The translations under genes were made by a program, and so were the position numbers. 64,000 nt of DNA, taken from Lolium rigidum. Lineage: Eukaryota > Streptophyta > Magnoliopsida > Poales > Poaceae. Below are positions 44,140 to 56,386 of this stretch, piece after piece; the first letter of the stretch is position 1; each line of letters starts with the position of its first letter. Below the pieces are notes generated by a model, which made no database searches, was not told where the DNA came from, and worked only from the letters and a program-made list of their open reading frames with translations. Where the stretch lies: positions 30,638,620-30,702,619 of the forward strand of contig NC_061511.1 in NCBI RefSeq assembly GCF_022539505.1, in the 5' to 3' direction.

Positions 44140-45425
44140 CAGGGCCGGTCCTGACATTTCGAAGGTCCGGGGCGGAACTAAAATTTTGGGCCCCTCTTAC
44201 TAATTACTATAAATTTTTTACCCGCATGTATAAGATGATGAAAAATAAATACTTTAAGTATATCCAATTGCAATATTCATATAAAAATATAATAATGTTT
44301 ACATGATACCTTAAAAATTTCTGCGCCAATTCCTATAAGCAAAGTCACTGACGATGGAATCAATATCAATCTCGTCCACTAACTTCTTCTCGATGCAATT
44401 TAAACATAGACCCTCTTTGTGATTCAATTAATTTTTCTTCCTGTTGTTTCCTTCTTCTTTTTTAGCACCGGATTCAGGCGCCATAATCAGTTAACCTAGC
44501 TCCTACAAATAAGAAGAACAACTACTAATAAAAATTTAGAACAAGAATTAGAGTAGATAGTTTAATTTCAAGATAACGGTGGCGGCCGGCGGGCGTTCTT
44601 TTTCTTACCTTCTATGCAGATTCGGTGCACAGCAGGGGATTGGGACTGCGGCGGCCAGCGGACAAGGCAGGGCAGCAGATCGTCGCAGCGTCGGCGGTCA
44701 GCAGTCACGCAGGGGCGGCGGCGGCAGGAGAGCTGGAAGCCTGGAAACCGCGACCGCCTGGGCGAGGGCGCCGGGCGCGAGGCGCGACGTTCTGTTCCGC
44801 GTATCGGCATATGAAACCAACTAGGGAAAATTTGCTAGAGGACACCGTTACTTTACGTCGTTTGCTAAAATACATCGCTCGATTCTGTCTTTGCTAGATA
44901 CCATTATAATTTTGTGGCACATTTGCCAGAACACACCACCTGTCCAAAAACGGAAACTTTTACATTTTTTTCTCAAAATCAGTCATAGCATGGTCATCCC
45001 AGCCAAAAGTGCCAAAATTTTCTTTTTTGGACAGGTGGTGTGTTCTGGCAAATGTGCCACAAAATTGTAATGGTACCTGGCAAAGACACAATCGAGCGGT
45101 GTGTTTTGGCAAACGCCAAAAAATAACAGTGTCCTGTAGCAAATTTTCCCAACCAACTATCGATCGATGATCTGCGACAACGTTTTTAGATGATCTGCGA
45201 CTTTGCCTGTTGGTATGACTCGTACGCAGGCCTACTCGTACGTATTCCTGGCCGGCCGGCCGGATCGGCAACTAAAAGAAAAAAAAAGGCCCAAAGTATA
45301 GATAGAAGCCCATCTAATATTTTTTTTTGCAACTTATAGTAAGTCTGCCTATATAAAAATTTTGGGCCCCTAATTATTCTGGGCCCGGGGCGGCCGCCCC
45401 GCTAGCCCCCCCCGGGCCGGGCCTG
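44140..45425 (-). mobile_element. Non-autonomous hAT transposon
   Basis: Ends are CAGGGCCGGTCCT (left) and CAGGCCCGGCCCG (reverse complement of the right). They are flanked by a perfect 8-base duplication, ggggagat (44132-44139 and 45426-45433). On the minus strand, a GC-rich exon-like block ends at a donor-like gaaggtaag near 44607, and an acceptor-like ttatttgtag lies near 44502. A short frame after it reads MAPESGAKKEEGNNRKKN and, after a frame change, LIESQRGSMFK, which resembles the start of a hAT transposase-type protein. No transposase body is present. A Mutator-type MITE is nested at 44824-45150. Confidence 0.9.
44824..45150. mobile_element. Mutator-type MITE
   Basis: A 327-base element made largely of one inverted repeat. 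It has GGGAAAATTTGCTA ends and a second paired block, ggcacatttgccagaacaca. It is flanked by a perfect 9-base duplication, aaccaacta (44815-44823 and 45151-45159). A 9-base duplication and long inverted repeat fit Mutator-like MITEs. It is inserted in the hAT element, so it is younger. Confidence 0.92.
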
Positions 45426-45433
45426 GGGGAGAT

Positions 45434-46035
45434 GGAGTGTGCATGCTTTTAATATGAGTGTCTGTCATTGTCATTACAGTATCAAATAATCGACAGTGAA
45501 TAAAAATATTCCCTTATGTAAATTCAGATACGTGGTTGTAGTTAGAGTGGAAGCAGAAGAAATTTAATTTCCGAACACACAAAACCGCTGAAATTAGCTA
45601 GTAGAACAGTACACCTTAATTACTTGTACCTACCGACACTTGCTACTTGGAAGTCCTAAGAAACAGAGTACGATAAAGAACATAGTAGGACGACGAAGTA
45701 ATTTATTTTCCTGGTGAGCACTTACTACTACAGTATAATAGAAGTCTTTATTCCTAGAGACTGAAGGTAGATTAGCAGCTCTAAACATGGTCTTTCTGAG
45801 GACTAACGTCGGCAGATTCGTGGTTTTATTCTTGGTCTTGGATCCTAATTAGGTTGAGATGACTTCACTGGACATGCGAAAACCTAATGACAATGGAAAA
45901 CTTGAAGATATGAAACTCACTTCAAATTAAACTAATAACCTTATAGAAACAATAGTGCAAACATGAAATATTCACAAGATGCATCAGGATTCTTAGTTTA
46001 GATCTTATTACCTTGTAGTACATGCGGAAATTTGA
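45434..46035. other. Unassigned sequence
   Basis: AT-rich, no recognised repeat. The right part may be the 3' untranslated region of the gene remnant at 46036; a donor-like acaaggtaataag lies just downstream of its stop on the minus strand. Confidence 0.35.
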
Positions 46036-47667
46036 CTAGATGTTCCGCAAATAATAATTTCTCCGCATTGATTGAACCATTTGAAGCATGGCTAATTGTT
46101 GAAGCTGCTGCTGTATCACTTGCGACGGATTATGCTTGAAGCTCTGGAGTGTCTTACGATCATATCCTACATCATGCATCCACTCTTCATATGCTTTCTT
46201 TACCAATATGTCAGCACAAACCTGCATTCAAGTTGAGCAAGGTCATTGTATGCAATCGATTATTATTGTTTAGGTACGATGATTTGAGTGAAAAGGCAAT
46301 GTATGTATGGAAAATAGTTAAATAAGATATTTGGGCATATGGATTTCAGAATCAAAACTTTACGGTAGCAGTAGATAATCTGAAATATATAGCACCCAAA
46401 GTATCAGTAAATAGTTTATTTAGTTATTGTTGTCAACTTTACACTGGCAACACAAAATTTCAGAACTAAAAGAAGTATCTTCAAGTTAAACTTCCATTTT
46501 TTTTGGTGAAAATGAAAACGGTAATAATTTGATGTAGACACTACTCACTATATTAGCAACGGTGCTGCAGCTCTTTGAATTGTATTGAAGTCTTCTGCTT
46601 GGTGTAGTAGCCAATGCTTTGACCTTCCTTTTTTTCAGAGGTGGAGCTAGCATCCATAACTGAGCAGAATTGCAGATCATTAGACATGTCTTGTGCAGAT
46701 ATGGAAGTTGGTCAAGTAACTTATATGCTTTCTTTGTTTCAGCATCTATTCTCTTTCTCACAGTTTCAAACTCGTGTTGCAAATCAGAAATCTTATCAGC
46801 ATTTCCAGCAACAAGACCATAGCTTTTATTCATTGGAGAAAACATAAGGTCCACTTGGCAATGCATCATGTGACTTCACGAAATCCTCAAAAAAATCATT
46901 TTCATGGTCCATGGGCACATGAAGATACTGAATCTCCTCAACCATAGAACTTGCCTGACAACAAAGAAATGAAGCAATTTGGAAAATGGTAAACATGACA
47001 GACATAAAGAACAGTAATTTAAAAAGCTAAAACATGTAACTAAAGATGGGGCAAGAGCCGAACTCCATTAGGCAGTTAAATAAACCGCTCATGACACTGC
47101 ATTTTAGTAAAAAGTAAAAAAACATGCAATTCTTGGATAATAGCTATAATAAGTGATTACTAATTTGTCAGACACAATGTTCTTAAGAAAGTGCTTCAAA
47201 AGTACAATATATGCGCTTCTTAAATCTTATACAGGAAAAATATACAGTAGCTTGCCAAAAAAATTGGAAGAAATATTACACAGTTCTCTAGTGTGTGGCT
47301 ATGTGCCCATGCGCATAGCATGGCAATCCAAACTCACACATTAATCACTTTGATGTTTCAAATGGTAACGTCCTCTACACTTCAGAGGCAGAATTTTCAA
47401 ACTGTACAATCTACAAAGTAATCATTTGATGTTTCAGACAATCAGACTTACAAGGTCATTTTCAACTTTCTGCTCCCACGCCTGGAAGAGATTATTTCTC
47501 AAGCAATCTTATACCAACAATTCCTTTTGGATATGTATATGTTATCTAATTGCAGATAGCACCTTTCTGAAGCAATCATATGCTCTTAATAGATCAGTGG
47601 AAGTGGTGTGTGTCTCGATGAATTGATCCAGATCCGGATGGTCCTGATGCCACAGCCGCCGCCTTGC
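46036..47667 (-). pseudogene. Unrecognised plant gene, 3' exons, one frameshift
   Basis: Four exons join in phase on the minus strand: 47667-47563, 47481-47452, 46954-46549 and 46221-46036. All have GT-AG borders and a natural TAG. They encode DHPDLDQFIETHTTSTDLLR, AWEQKVENDL, MVEEIQYLHVPMDHENDFFE, NADKISDLQHEFETVRKRID, LKKRKVKALATTP and VCADILVKKAYEEWMHDVGY, ending in a Gln-rich helix (QVIQQQLQQLAMLQMV). One extra T near 46848, in the third exon, breaks the frame. Content suggests a helical nuclear protein with a basic KKRK stretch, but I do not recognise the family. No start exon was found upstream. Clean splice sites and phase argue that this was a real gene; the frameshift argues for a pseudogene, or a base error in the sequence. 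Confidence 0.6.
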
Positions 47668-50028
47668 CTACAGTGGGAGTGGAACAACATTGAGCGCTCC
47701 ATCATGCGGCGGTGGTCGATTCGCCAGTAACCATCACGGCCAACCTGGCTGCGGGAACTGCGGGCAACGACGGTGGCCAGCGAGGCCCTGATGAGGCTCC
47801 ACATGACAAATACATCAATGGAAAGTATTTCAAGAAATTCGAACTATACTCAAAAAGAATAGTAAATCACATAGACACTCGCTCATCTTGCATGCGGAGA
47901 AGGTTGAATGAGTTATTTTCAGTTATGTGTAAATAATTATATTCTCATATGACAACCTAGATAACAAATGATTCTTCTAAGCACCTATATTTACATGTAT
48001 TACCTATATATTTGATTGTTTCAATTTGATCATTTAATAATAAATGGAGGAGCCCCTTGAACAAAAAATGAGTTCCCTTGTAAGAATATGGAACAGCAAG
48101 AAGAAAAATTGCAACAATCTGAAACTGATTATTATAAAATTTTACAGTGTTGTACAGAGATGAGAAACATAATCATTACTGCAAACGCTGAATTTTGATG
48201 GAGCTGTCACCGTAACAAGTGGTACAAGAATTGCTTATGTAGAGAATCTTAAACTGGTTCTGACGACTGAATTACTATAAGATACCTGCTGAACTAAGAC
48301 TCATCAAAGAATCACAAAATAGATATTGCATACATGAATTTTTGACACAGGAGTCTGCATACCTCGCATTTCTGCTCGGCTGCAACTCTGCAGATGAACT
48401 GCATACGCACGGCACAAATAGCATCCATCCTATCTAGCTAGGCTCTTTTCGGGCGTACTATAGAAGAGACCCAAGATGGTTGCCACAAACAAAATTTCGG
48501 ATCTGCTCACCTTTGAGTCAAATTTAAAAGAAATCATCCAGATTCATCTTATAGACTGCATAGAAAAGGAAAAATTAACACTACACAAACTAAATCTTGG
48601 ATCCGCACCTCCCGGCAAACCTGTGACATTGGTGGATGGCCAAGCCGGTGACGGGCACATCCTTATTGGAGAAGACTAAAATTGAGGTGATGCCTCTTCT
48701 TGTCGCCATCATCCTTGCATGGCGAGCCTCACTGGGACTCGAGAGCAGGTCACAACGTTGGGGCAAGGCGAGACAGAGGGGAAGCTCCGTGTGGTGGCGT
48801 CGTTTGGTCCTGGAGAGTCACCGGTCAAGACGGAGCTCAACTTAAGGAAGAAGAAAAATAAGAGAACATGCGGAGGAGTGGGAGGAACGGACGAACCTTG
48901 GTGGCACCGATGCATCGGACTATGGCGATGGTGGCCGGCCGCGAGGTGATGTCCTCGGCGCTGCTCCTCTCGGTACGGCCTCCTGACGCGCGGCCCATTG
49001 CATCTGCGGCCGACGGCCGATCCGGTGGAAACTGCTGGTACGCAGGCGAAGGGCCTCCGCGCGTCGCGGCCATCCCTCCCGTTTCGAAATACGACTAATC
49101 CGAAATTCCACACGGCAACGCCCTCTGCGGTAGTCCTCGGTCGTTGGTCGCAGGTCCGGCCGCTGACCTGAACCACCGAGCGGTGGGTGGAGCAGGCTCC
49201 GACCTGGGGGCGGGGCAGACGCCGGCCGGGTATGGCGACCTCGAGGCGGAGCAGGTGCGGGTCGCGACAACCTCGGGGCGGGGCAGACACCGGCCGGGTA
49301 CAACGACCTCGAGGCAGAGCAGGTGCGGACCGCGACGACCTCGGGGCGTGGCAAAACGCCGACCGGGTACGGCGACCTCGAGGCGGAGCAGGTGCGGGCT
49401 GTGACGACCTCGGGCCATGCGGCGAGCGACCGGCGACGACGACCTAGGGACAGACCAGGAGGGGGCCAGCGACCGAGGAAGACGCCCGCCGGGGCCGGTG
49501 ACCTCGGGGAGGGGCAGGCATCCGCCGGGGACGGCGACATTAGGGCGGGTAGGGATGGGGCTTGGAGGCGGTGTAATAGCGGCGGAGGGAGCATGGGACG
49601 TTGCAAGAACTTTACCAATGGAGAGCAGCGTGGTCAAAGCGGTGTGAGTTGGATCAAGTGGAACCAGAACATAAGAAATGCTATATCCACCCACATCAAA
49701 ACAAAGTGCACCACAAACCAAAGGAAAGGAGCAAAAAAAGTGCAAGAGGGCACCAGATATGCACATAGAGAAATGACGACGAAAATCAACCAGAAAACTA
49801 CCTACGTGTCACCTGCAGGTTAATCCGAAAAAAAATCCAAAATTAGAAGAAAAAAGATGTTTGTTAAGGTTTAATATAGTAGTTATGTGTGCAGGGTTGC
49901 GAACGGATGGCATAACTTCCACAACAGATCCGGTTCGATAATCGAAAGATGAGAATACTGAATATGAAATGACACTCAAATACCGATATAGCAACTAGTC
50001 TATGAAAAAAATAATCTAAAAATATTTA
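47668..50028. other. Mixed and GC-rich sequence
   Basis: 47670-48640 is mostly AT-rich and unassigned; it could hold the missing 5' exons of the gene remnant. 48900-49620 is very GC-rich and open on both strands because of base composition and tandem repeats. Frames of 190-230 codons there are Pro/Arg-rich without domains. I would not call them genes. Confidence 0.45.
49199..49420. repeat. 68-bp tandem repeat
   Basis: About three copies of a 68-69 base GC-rich unit containing gacctcgaggcggagcaggt and ggccgggta. Unit starts are near 49234, 49302 and 49371, with a half unit before. The unit length is not a multiple of three in the first step, so no single protein repeat is maintained. Confidence 0.8.
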
Positions 50029-50131
50029 CTCCCTCCGATCCATATTACTCGATGCTAAAATAGATGTATCTACAACTAAAACATGTCTAGATGTATCTAT
50101 ATTAGCATCAAGTAATATGAATTGGAGCGAG
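50029..50131. mobile_element. Stowaway MITE
   Basis: A 103-base element beginning CTCCCTCCGATCCATATTAC and ending in its near reverse complement (atgaattggagcgag), flanked by TA. The middle contains mirrored agatgtatct blocks, typical of this MITE group. Confidence 0.9.
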
Positions 50132-50540
50132 TAAAATTATTTCATGGTTTCAAACTAGAATTATTTAGAATTATTTCATACTCAGTTAATTAACTGTTAG
50201 TGAGCTGCTTAATTCATTAGCTAATTCACAACTGCTTAGAAAGTAATACAGGATTATGTATCCATTAGCTCTGCTATTATGGACCACTCGACTCTGAAGC
50301 ATATGTGTGTCATGTAATTTAGCCCCGTGTTTATATTAGCATATGATTATTACATCGATATGGACTTGTTTGGTTCATGGTATCATCTTATATCAATTCT
50401 ATTCTCGTGTGTCATCAATATTTTTTATTCTATAAAATATTTTGTTGAGAATACACTTCTCGATGCACGTGTATACTATCCATCTATATTTGACCATCCT
50501 TGTGAGTCTTTGCCTTTTATGAACCGAGTCCATATCTAAC
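50132..50540. other. Unassigned AT-rich sequence
   Basis: No gene or repeat recognised. A 70-codon frame at 50327-50539 has no features. Confidence 0.35.
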
Positions 50541-52432
50541 ATAACTAGATAATACCCCGCGTATTGCTGCGGAATCCATAGAAATTAATATATTAGAAGA
50601 AATCATGTAACAAAGAAGAGTATTCAGACGCATATCATAGTACAATTTTTATACCAAACAAATAATTTATTTGTACGATTGTCAAAATAGTACAATATGA
50701 GAGCTATATGTATCGGTGTTGTGATGAGTGCCTTTTGTAAAATGACTTTGAAATGTTTTAGTCCGTTTCTTATGGAATCATCGATACATCCAGGTGATCA
50801 TTTGGTCACGGACTTTTGTAGTCCGTAGTTTCGTCAGTATGGCATATGAGCTTGCCTGGCAGAACAAATTAACATAAAGAAAGCAAAAGCATCCTCTAGT
50901 TGATTATGTGACATTATGTATATGAGAACATATTGATTTTAGAATTCATACATGCTACTTTTTATGAATGTTCCAGAATGAAGTTTGGTGTCAGTGTTAA
51001 CCATGGTATGAAAGATGTAGTAGTAGTGGACAATGTTGAGCACATATCATGTGGACCTGCAAAAATTTCGGAAAACATAAAAAGGAATTTTGATTCATTG
51101 GATTATGTACCATGGTCTAGGTCTCTCCTCTCATCTCCAGCATCATGTATTGAATGACATGTTCTATGTGCTCCTTTCTCCCTAGTCCTCACCTCTTTTC
51201 TTCGTTCTTTCCCTCAAAATCGATCAATTTATTAAGCACTGTTTTAGATAATACGGGGAATAAACTATGATATAATGCAGTCAAACTATTCCTCATTCAT
51301 AAAAATATGTCAAAGCTCTACCTTGTCTGATAGGAATCGCCACTGAATAGTTCAGTGAGCTATCTATAATCAGTAAAGCACTTGAGTAAGTCTATGTACA
51401 TACATTGGAGCCATAATGAACTGCAGGGCTGGATCCTAAACAACAACCATGATTAATCACGTGCAGAAGCTTCCCTTGAGGTCAAAGAGTGTTCATAATG
51501 TGATAATTATATAGAAAGTGGACTGCTGCATCTGGAGCCATTTCTCTGAAATATTGTAAATGAAGAAAGTATGGAAAGGTAGCTAAAAAAATATTCGGAA
51601 GATGAGACAGTAGAATATATTCCATACGAGTTTCTTGTTAGGTAGTTGAGATATTTCATCAGCATCTAGCAAGCTTGAATTTGTACAACGATGTATATCA
51701 GTTGGTAATTACCAAAAAAAAACAATGAGATCTGAAATGTGCCCTCTCGATTACCATCCCTATGTACCATACCAAATGAATCAAGTAAAAAACAAAACAT
51801 GTAAACCTGTTGTCAGATCGAATTAAGAAGCAATTGTACCTGCAGGCTGCGACCTCCTGTAATTTAGCCAACAAAATTAAGCCATCGATAACTATAGCAG
51901 ACAATGTTGCAACATGGATGGAATTGGTGAGATACAGATCCATTCCCTTGTACTGCACATGTCCAATACGAGGAAGGCGATGTCGACCGATCCATCTGCC
52001 GGTTTGGGATTATCTAATGCAGGGAGAAGATATATAAAGGTTCAGCTGAATGTGAAGAGGCAGATAGTGGAGGCAATTAGATAACTGGCGCGTTTCATGG
52101 TGGAGGCAATATTAGATAATTATGGAGATCGTGGGGAGATGAACATGGTGCCGTCTCGCATATCACAAAGAAGAAGAAGCGTCAATGGTTGTTGCAACAT
52201 ACTGGTACCTTCAGAATTGAAGCTGAAGATTAGGAGATTGATTGCAGCCAATTAAATGGAAGAGGGTAATTGCAATTGATGGATTTAACCCTTCCGTTAC
52301 AGTGAAGAGATAGAGGTGCGGTTGGGCTATATGGTGCCAGACTTGCCATTAGCCTTTTCAGGTGCCGTGGCTGCATAGAATTGCAGCAAATTCCACTAGT
52401 GGGGGTTTGCTATTTAGAAATAGAAGATATGC
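50541..52432. other. Possible unnamed element of about 1.9 kb
   Basis: The left edge, ataactagataataccccgc, and the right edge, CCACTAGTGG then a gtttgctatttag string, resemble strings I have seen as ends of dispersed grass repeats. The right edge also matches 1111-1150. No terminal inverted repeat, target duplication or coding sequence confirms it. Internal 51,800-52,100 frames are not convincing. Confidence 0.25.
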
Positions 52433-53638
52433 ATTTGAAGCTACATCCTGACAATCTAAGCCACCTTCGAATCTAGCAAAACTGAAATAGTGTAGGATAC
52501 GCGAAGAGTAAAACCCGATTTGATCCATTTGCACCTCTACACGTGTGGATGCTCTAATTTAAGATTGTCCGTACACAAAACCACACAAGTGTGTATCTCG
52601 CGCCGAACTTCCTTAGTACTTTGGTATTTAAATTTTAACCTTGTATTCACACTATACATCTTTTCAGCAGATTAATTATTTCAAAATGGATGCATAGTAT
52701 ACATGTGATGAGGATCAACTTTGATCTTGTTGGTGGATTGATTTGTAAGTGAGTCCCACGCCCTTTGTGTAGGTAATTATCATAAAACTTTGATATTATA
52801 AACTTTAATCTCATGTTCACACTATAAAGCCTACATGACATTATTTTAAATTTAATAGGTAGTGCCCAAGTGTTCAGAGACAACTCTGAGCTTACTAGAC
52901 GGATCAATTTGTGCAAGTGTGCCCCACCAAACTTGTACATGTAGCTTTCATGAACTTTGGTAATAATAATTAATTAATGATGATTCCCAAATAACATGTC
53001 CACTTGTGTTTTGGTGGTCCTTCGTTGTGTTGAAAAACAAGTAAGGAAAAGGTTGTCTAGAAATACCCTTCCCTAGATCCCACAATGTGCGGAGAGCTTC
53101 AACGTTCTTTTCTCACGTAACATGTTGCAAATAATCTGAAAAAGATGTTCATGAATAATCTACCTGCTAGATAAGCATCAGCCGACTAGCATCTAAAGTA
53201 GTATGGCCCAAGTGAACAACATTCAGTCCAATAGGGGAACCGAATAGGTCAGATTGTGTGGTTGTTGAAGCATTGCAATTTTTAGTTCCACCTTGCCAAG
53301 CTATATAGATTGGGAGCACCTTATAATGGAGGCATTTTATTGTCTTCTAGATAGTAGTATAAGATGAGCTATACAAGTATATAGCGCGTGTGCTCACGTG
53401 AAGATTCGTGACTTAAGACTTTGGACGCTTGGCGACGGGTCAACTAGCAAATATAATCGACCTTTTTTAGAAATAAATATATTTTTATAGGTAGACTGAG
53501 TTCTTCCGCTCTGTGCAATAGTTTGTTCGGTCCGAACTTTTATCTGGATGGGCTGTTGTGCTCGGTGCAATAGTCTGTCCCATCAGAACTTTTATTTACT
53601 AGTTGGCTATTAGTTGCCCAATTCTTTTACACCCTACT
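52433..53638. other. Unassigned, with a diverged tandem pair
   Basis: Two diverged copies of about 150 bases lie at about 52615-52770 and 52780-52940 (ttgtattcacactatacat and ctcatgttcacactataaag; gagtcccacgccc and gtgccccaccaaa). A repeated pair also lies at about 53495-53590 (tgtgcaatagtttgt, ggtgcaatagtctgt). No gene. Confidence 0.45.
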
Positions 53639-53682
53639 ACTAGTGACGTTACCATGTTCAAAAAAAAAACTAGTGACGTTAC
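53639..53682. mobile_element. Minimal target-primed insertion
   Basis: A perfect 14-base repeat actagtgacgttac (53639-53652 and 53669-53682) flanks only catgttc plus nine As. This is the structure expected of a retroposon truncated to its last seven bases and tail. Confidence 0.75.
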
Positions 53683-53940
53683 TCTTGAGATGTGCCACTG
53701 TTTCACCTTCCTTTTCTCCAAACATGCCCCTAATTAACTGTAGTAAAATACTTGGCCTACCATAGCGACATGTTTAATTCACTGTATTAGATGATATATA
53801 TAGCGTGAACACCACCCTAGGCGCGGGCCAGGGCTAGGCCACGCTAATTCGGAGCATGCTAATTCACAAAGATGACTGACATCAAACCAATGGGTAGGTT
53901 AAACAAATCCAAAGGTAATGACGGAAATCCTCAAAACATA

Positions 53941-54338
53941 GGAATCCCCGATTCTGGTTGTGTTTTATCATCCTTGTTTGAGGATTGTGATTCATGTAGT
54001 AGGTCTTTTAGGGTTGTTTGGGTTGTACTTTGCTTTTATGTCTTAATATATTTAAAGCAGCTAAGCATGGAGAGCTCGAGATGATGATGTCCATGGAGTT
54101 ACAGTTTCGGAGGAAATGGAAAATTAGAATACTCCAGGATGTCAACATGAAGTTGTTATTAGAGTGAAAGTTTCCCCCTAACTTGGATGTTTGTTACAAC
54201 ACACATGCCACACTATATAGTTTTTCTTAGACCACACTGAGCCTGGTTCGTCCTAGTGCCGGTTTCTGAATTATTGGAATTCTCGTTGTTTCTGGTCCGT
54301 TGTTTCCGGCGTTGTGATCCTCCTCCTCCTTGCCGCGT
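53941..54338 (+). repeat. Direct duplication, copy 1
   Basis: This block is about 90% similar to 55978-56386, in the same orientation and about 2 kb away. Shared landmarks: ggaatccccgattc, gagctcgagatgatgatgtc, cacatgccacactatatag, tgatcctcctcctcc. It continues without interruption past the point where copy 2 carries a CACTA element. Identity unknown. Confidence 0.88.
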
Positions 54339-55977
54339 AGGTCTTAGTGAGTATTGTCGATGGTAGGGCACTTGATAACAACGCTCTTAGATCTTCAGTT
54401 CTCCACGCTGTATCATCAACATCCACAACATCATGCCTTCAATCTATCTCGAGAACATGTTGAATGCAATAAGCAACATCAACCCTATGTTCCAACTACA
54501 TTCGCATGTTGCCCTTCCGCTTCTAGCATTGTAATCGCTCTGCTCAAAGTGAATCGAAGTTCTTAATTTTATCCTTGGTGATTTTTTTCTTTCAAATTTT
54601 AACATAATCTGCTAGAAATACATCAAAGTAGTCACATTAGGTTCATCATTAACTGCATTTCTAAGCTATATAAATTTGAGTAGTACAATTATATATGGAT
54701 TAATTTTAGAGGGGTAACATACCTTTCCCTTCCCTGTACGGTTGATCATCATTGCTTCTCCATAGTAATATTTGCATATTTTGTTGCTTCATCCACATTG
54801 TCGTTAAAAGGATAGATTAGACTTTATGCCACATCCATGCTATTGTTCAACTGATCCCGTGCCATTCCTTTAACCTAATACCTAATCATATTCACAGAAA
54901 AAAAGATCTAGACACTATTACATCTTCTCTATAAAACATGACTTTTGACATTGCACGGAAATAGTTGAAATTAAATAAAGGGGAACTCATATTATAATCA
55001 TTGGTTCCCGCATGAAATGAGATATGTAAAAAACGTAACAACTAATAAGGTTATAAGTATTTATGTTATTTTTCCAAACGTGTAACCGAACTTCTCATTG
55101 GGGGGGGGGGGGGGGCATCGCCCCCTTCACTGTTTTGAGGGAAGGACAGTGACCTATCTGTGGCATTGCTATGTAGAACCCAGATATTTTACTAAAAGCA
55201 TTTCATGTATAACTAGTTAGCTAATAGACAGTGCCTAAATTTTTGTACTAAAGTTTATACTATGTAGATTGAAGCCACCATATATAGGCCGGATGGTGAG
55301 ATCACACAAGTTAAGAAGCGGCGTACATCAAGCCACGGTGATGGTGATGATCATATGTTTGGGGTTCTCCATGAATAAATGGGCTCTTCACCAACATGTG
55401 ATTCTAGTGCTAACCATCAACGCGAGAAAGAGTTTGTCAAACATCAACCTAGGTTTGGGACATAAATCATGCCCAATTACTATTTCGGGATCGTTTTCCA
55501 GATTGGTCTTAACTTTTCGTTTGGCTCTAAAGAACTAATTTCGTTTCTTGTAAAATTAATTTTGAGCCCAATTTACATAGGATTAAAAATTAGTTTTGAG
55601 ATACTTTAGTTCCAATATTTGTGCCACGTGGAATGTTTCTGTTCACACATAGCTTGAAATGAGTTGATTTCTTTTTACACCGATTGTCCACATTACAGAG
55701 TGAGATATGACAATTTCCACATATTACACGGATTTTGGTTCCTTTTATGTTATATTTATCCCGAGACTTTGGAGGTTCACACATTCTAAGATTTCACTTA
55801 ATTAATGTTACGTTTAACCCGGGGCTTTGAAGGTCCACTTGTTCGAAGATTTCCTAGATATCTGACTCGTGTGATTATCGTATCATCATTCTATTTTAAC
55901 CATAGGTCTTGTATCCACATAATAGTAATATATAATGTGCTTCATTTGGCATACCATCATCGGCAAACTAGTGGAAG
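54339..55977. other. Unassigned sequence between duplicates
   Basis: AT-rich sequence without recognised genes. It holds a run of 16 Gs (55100-55115). A segment near 55610-55655 is similar to 43700-43760. Confidence 0.4.
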
Positions 55978-56386
55978 GGAATCCCCGATTCAGGTTGTGT
56001 TTTATCATCCTAGTTTGAGGGTTGTGATTCAGGGAGTAGGTGTTTGAGGGTTGTTTGGGTTGTACTTTGCTTTACATGTCTTAATATAGTTAAAGCAGCT
56101 AAGCATGGGGAGCTCGAGATGATGATGTCCATGGAGTTACAATTTTGGAGGAAAGGGAAAATTTGAATACTCCAGGAATGTCAACATGACGTTGTTATTA
56201 GAGTGAGAATTTCCCCCAACTTTGATGTTTGTTACAACACACATGCCACACTATATAGTTTTTCTTAGACCACACTGGCCTATGTAGCGGGGGTCAGGCG
56301 TGGTGGCCGGTTTCTGAATTACTGGAGTTCTAGTTATTGTTGATATGTTGTTTCCGTCCTTGTGATCCTCCTCCTCCTCGGCGCGT
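55978..56386 (+). repeat. Direct duplication, copy 2
   Basis: Matches 53941-54338 and is cut at ggcgcgt (56386) by the CACTA element. Copy 1 reads gccgcgtaggtc at the same place, so it shows the empty site. Confidence 0.88.

Noticed and set aside
48920..49618. 232-codon minus-strand frame and overlapping 223-codon frame
   Set aside because: Both cross a GC-rich tandem repeat, and every strand is open there. Pro/Arg-rich products without motifs; no splice or start context.
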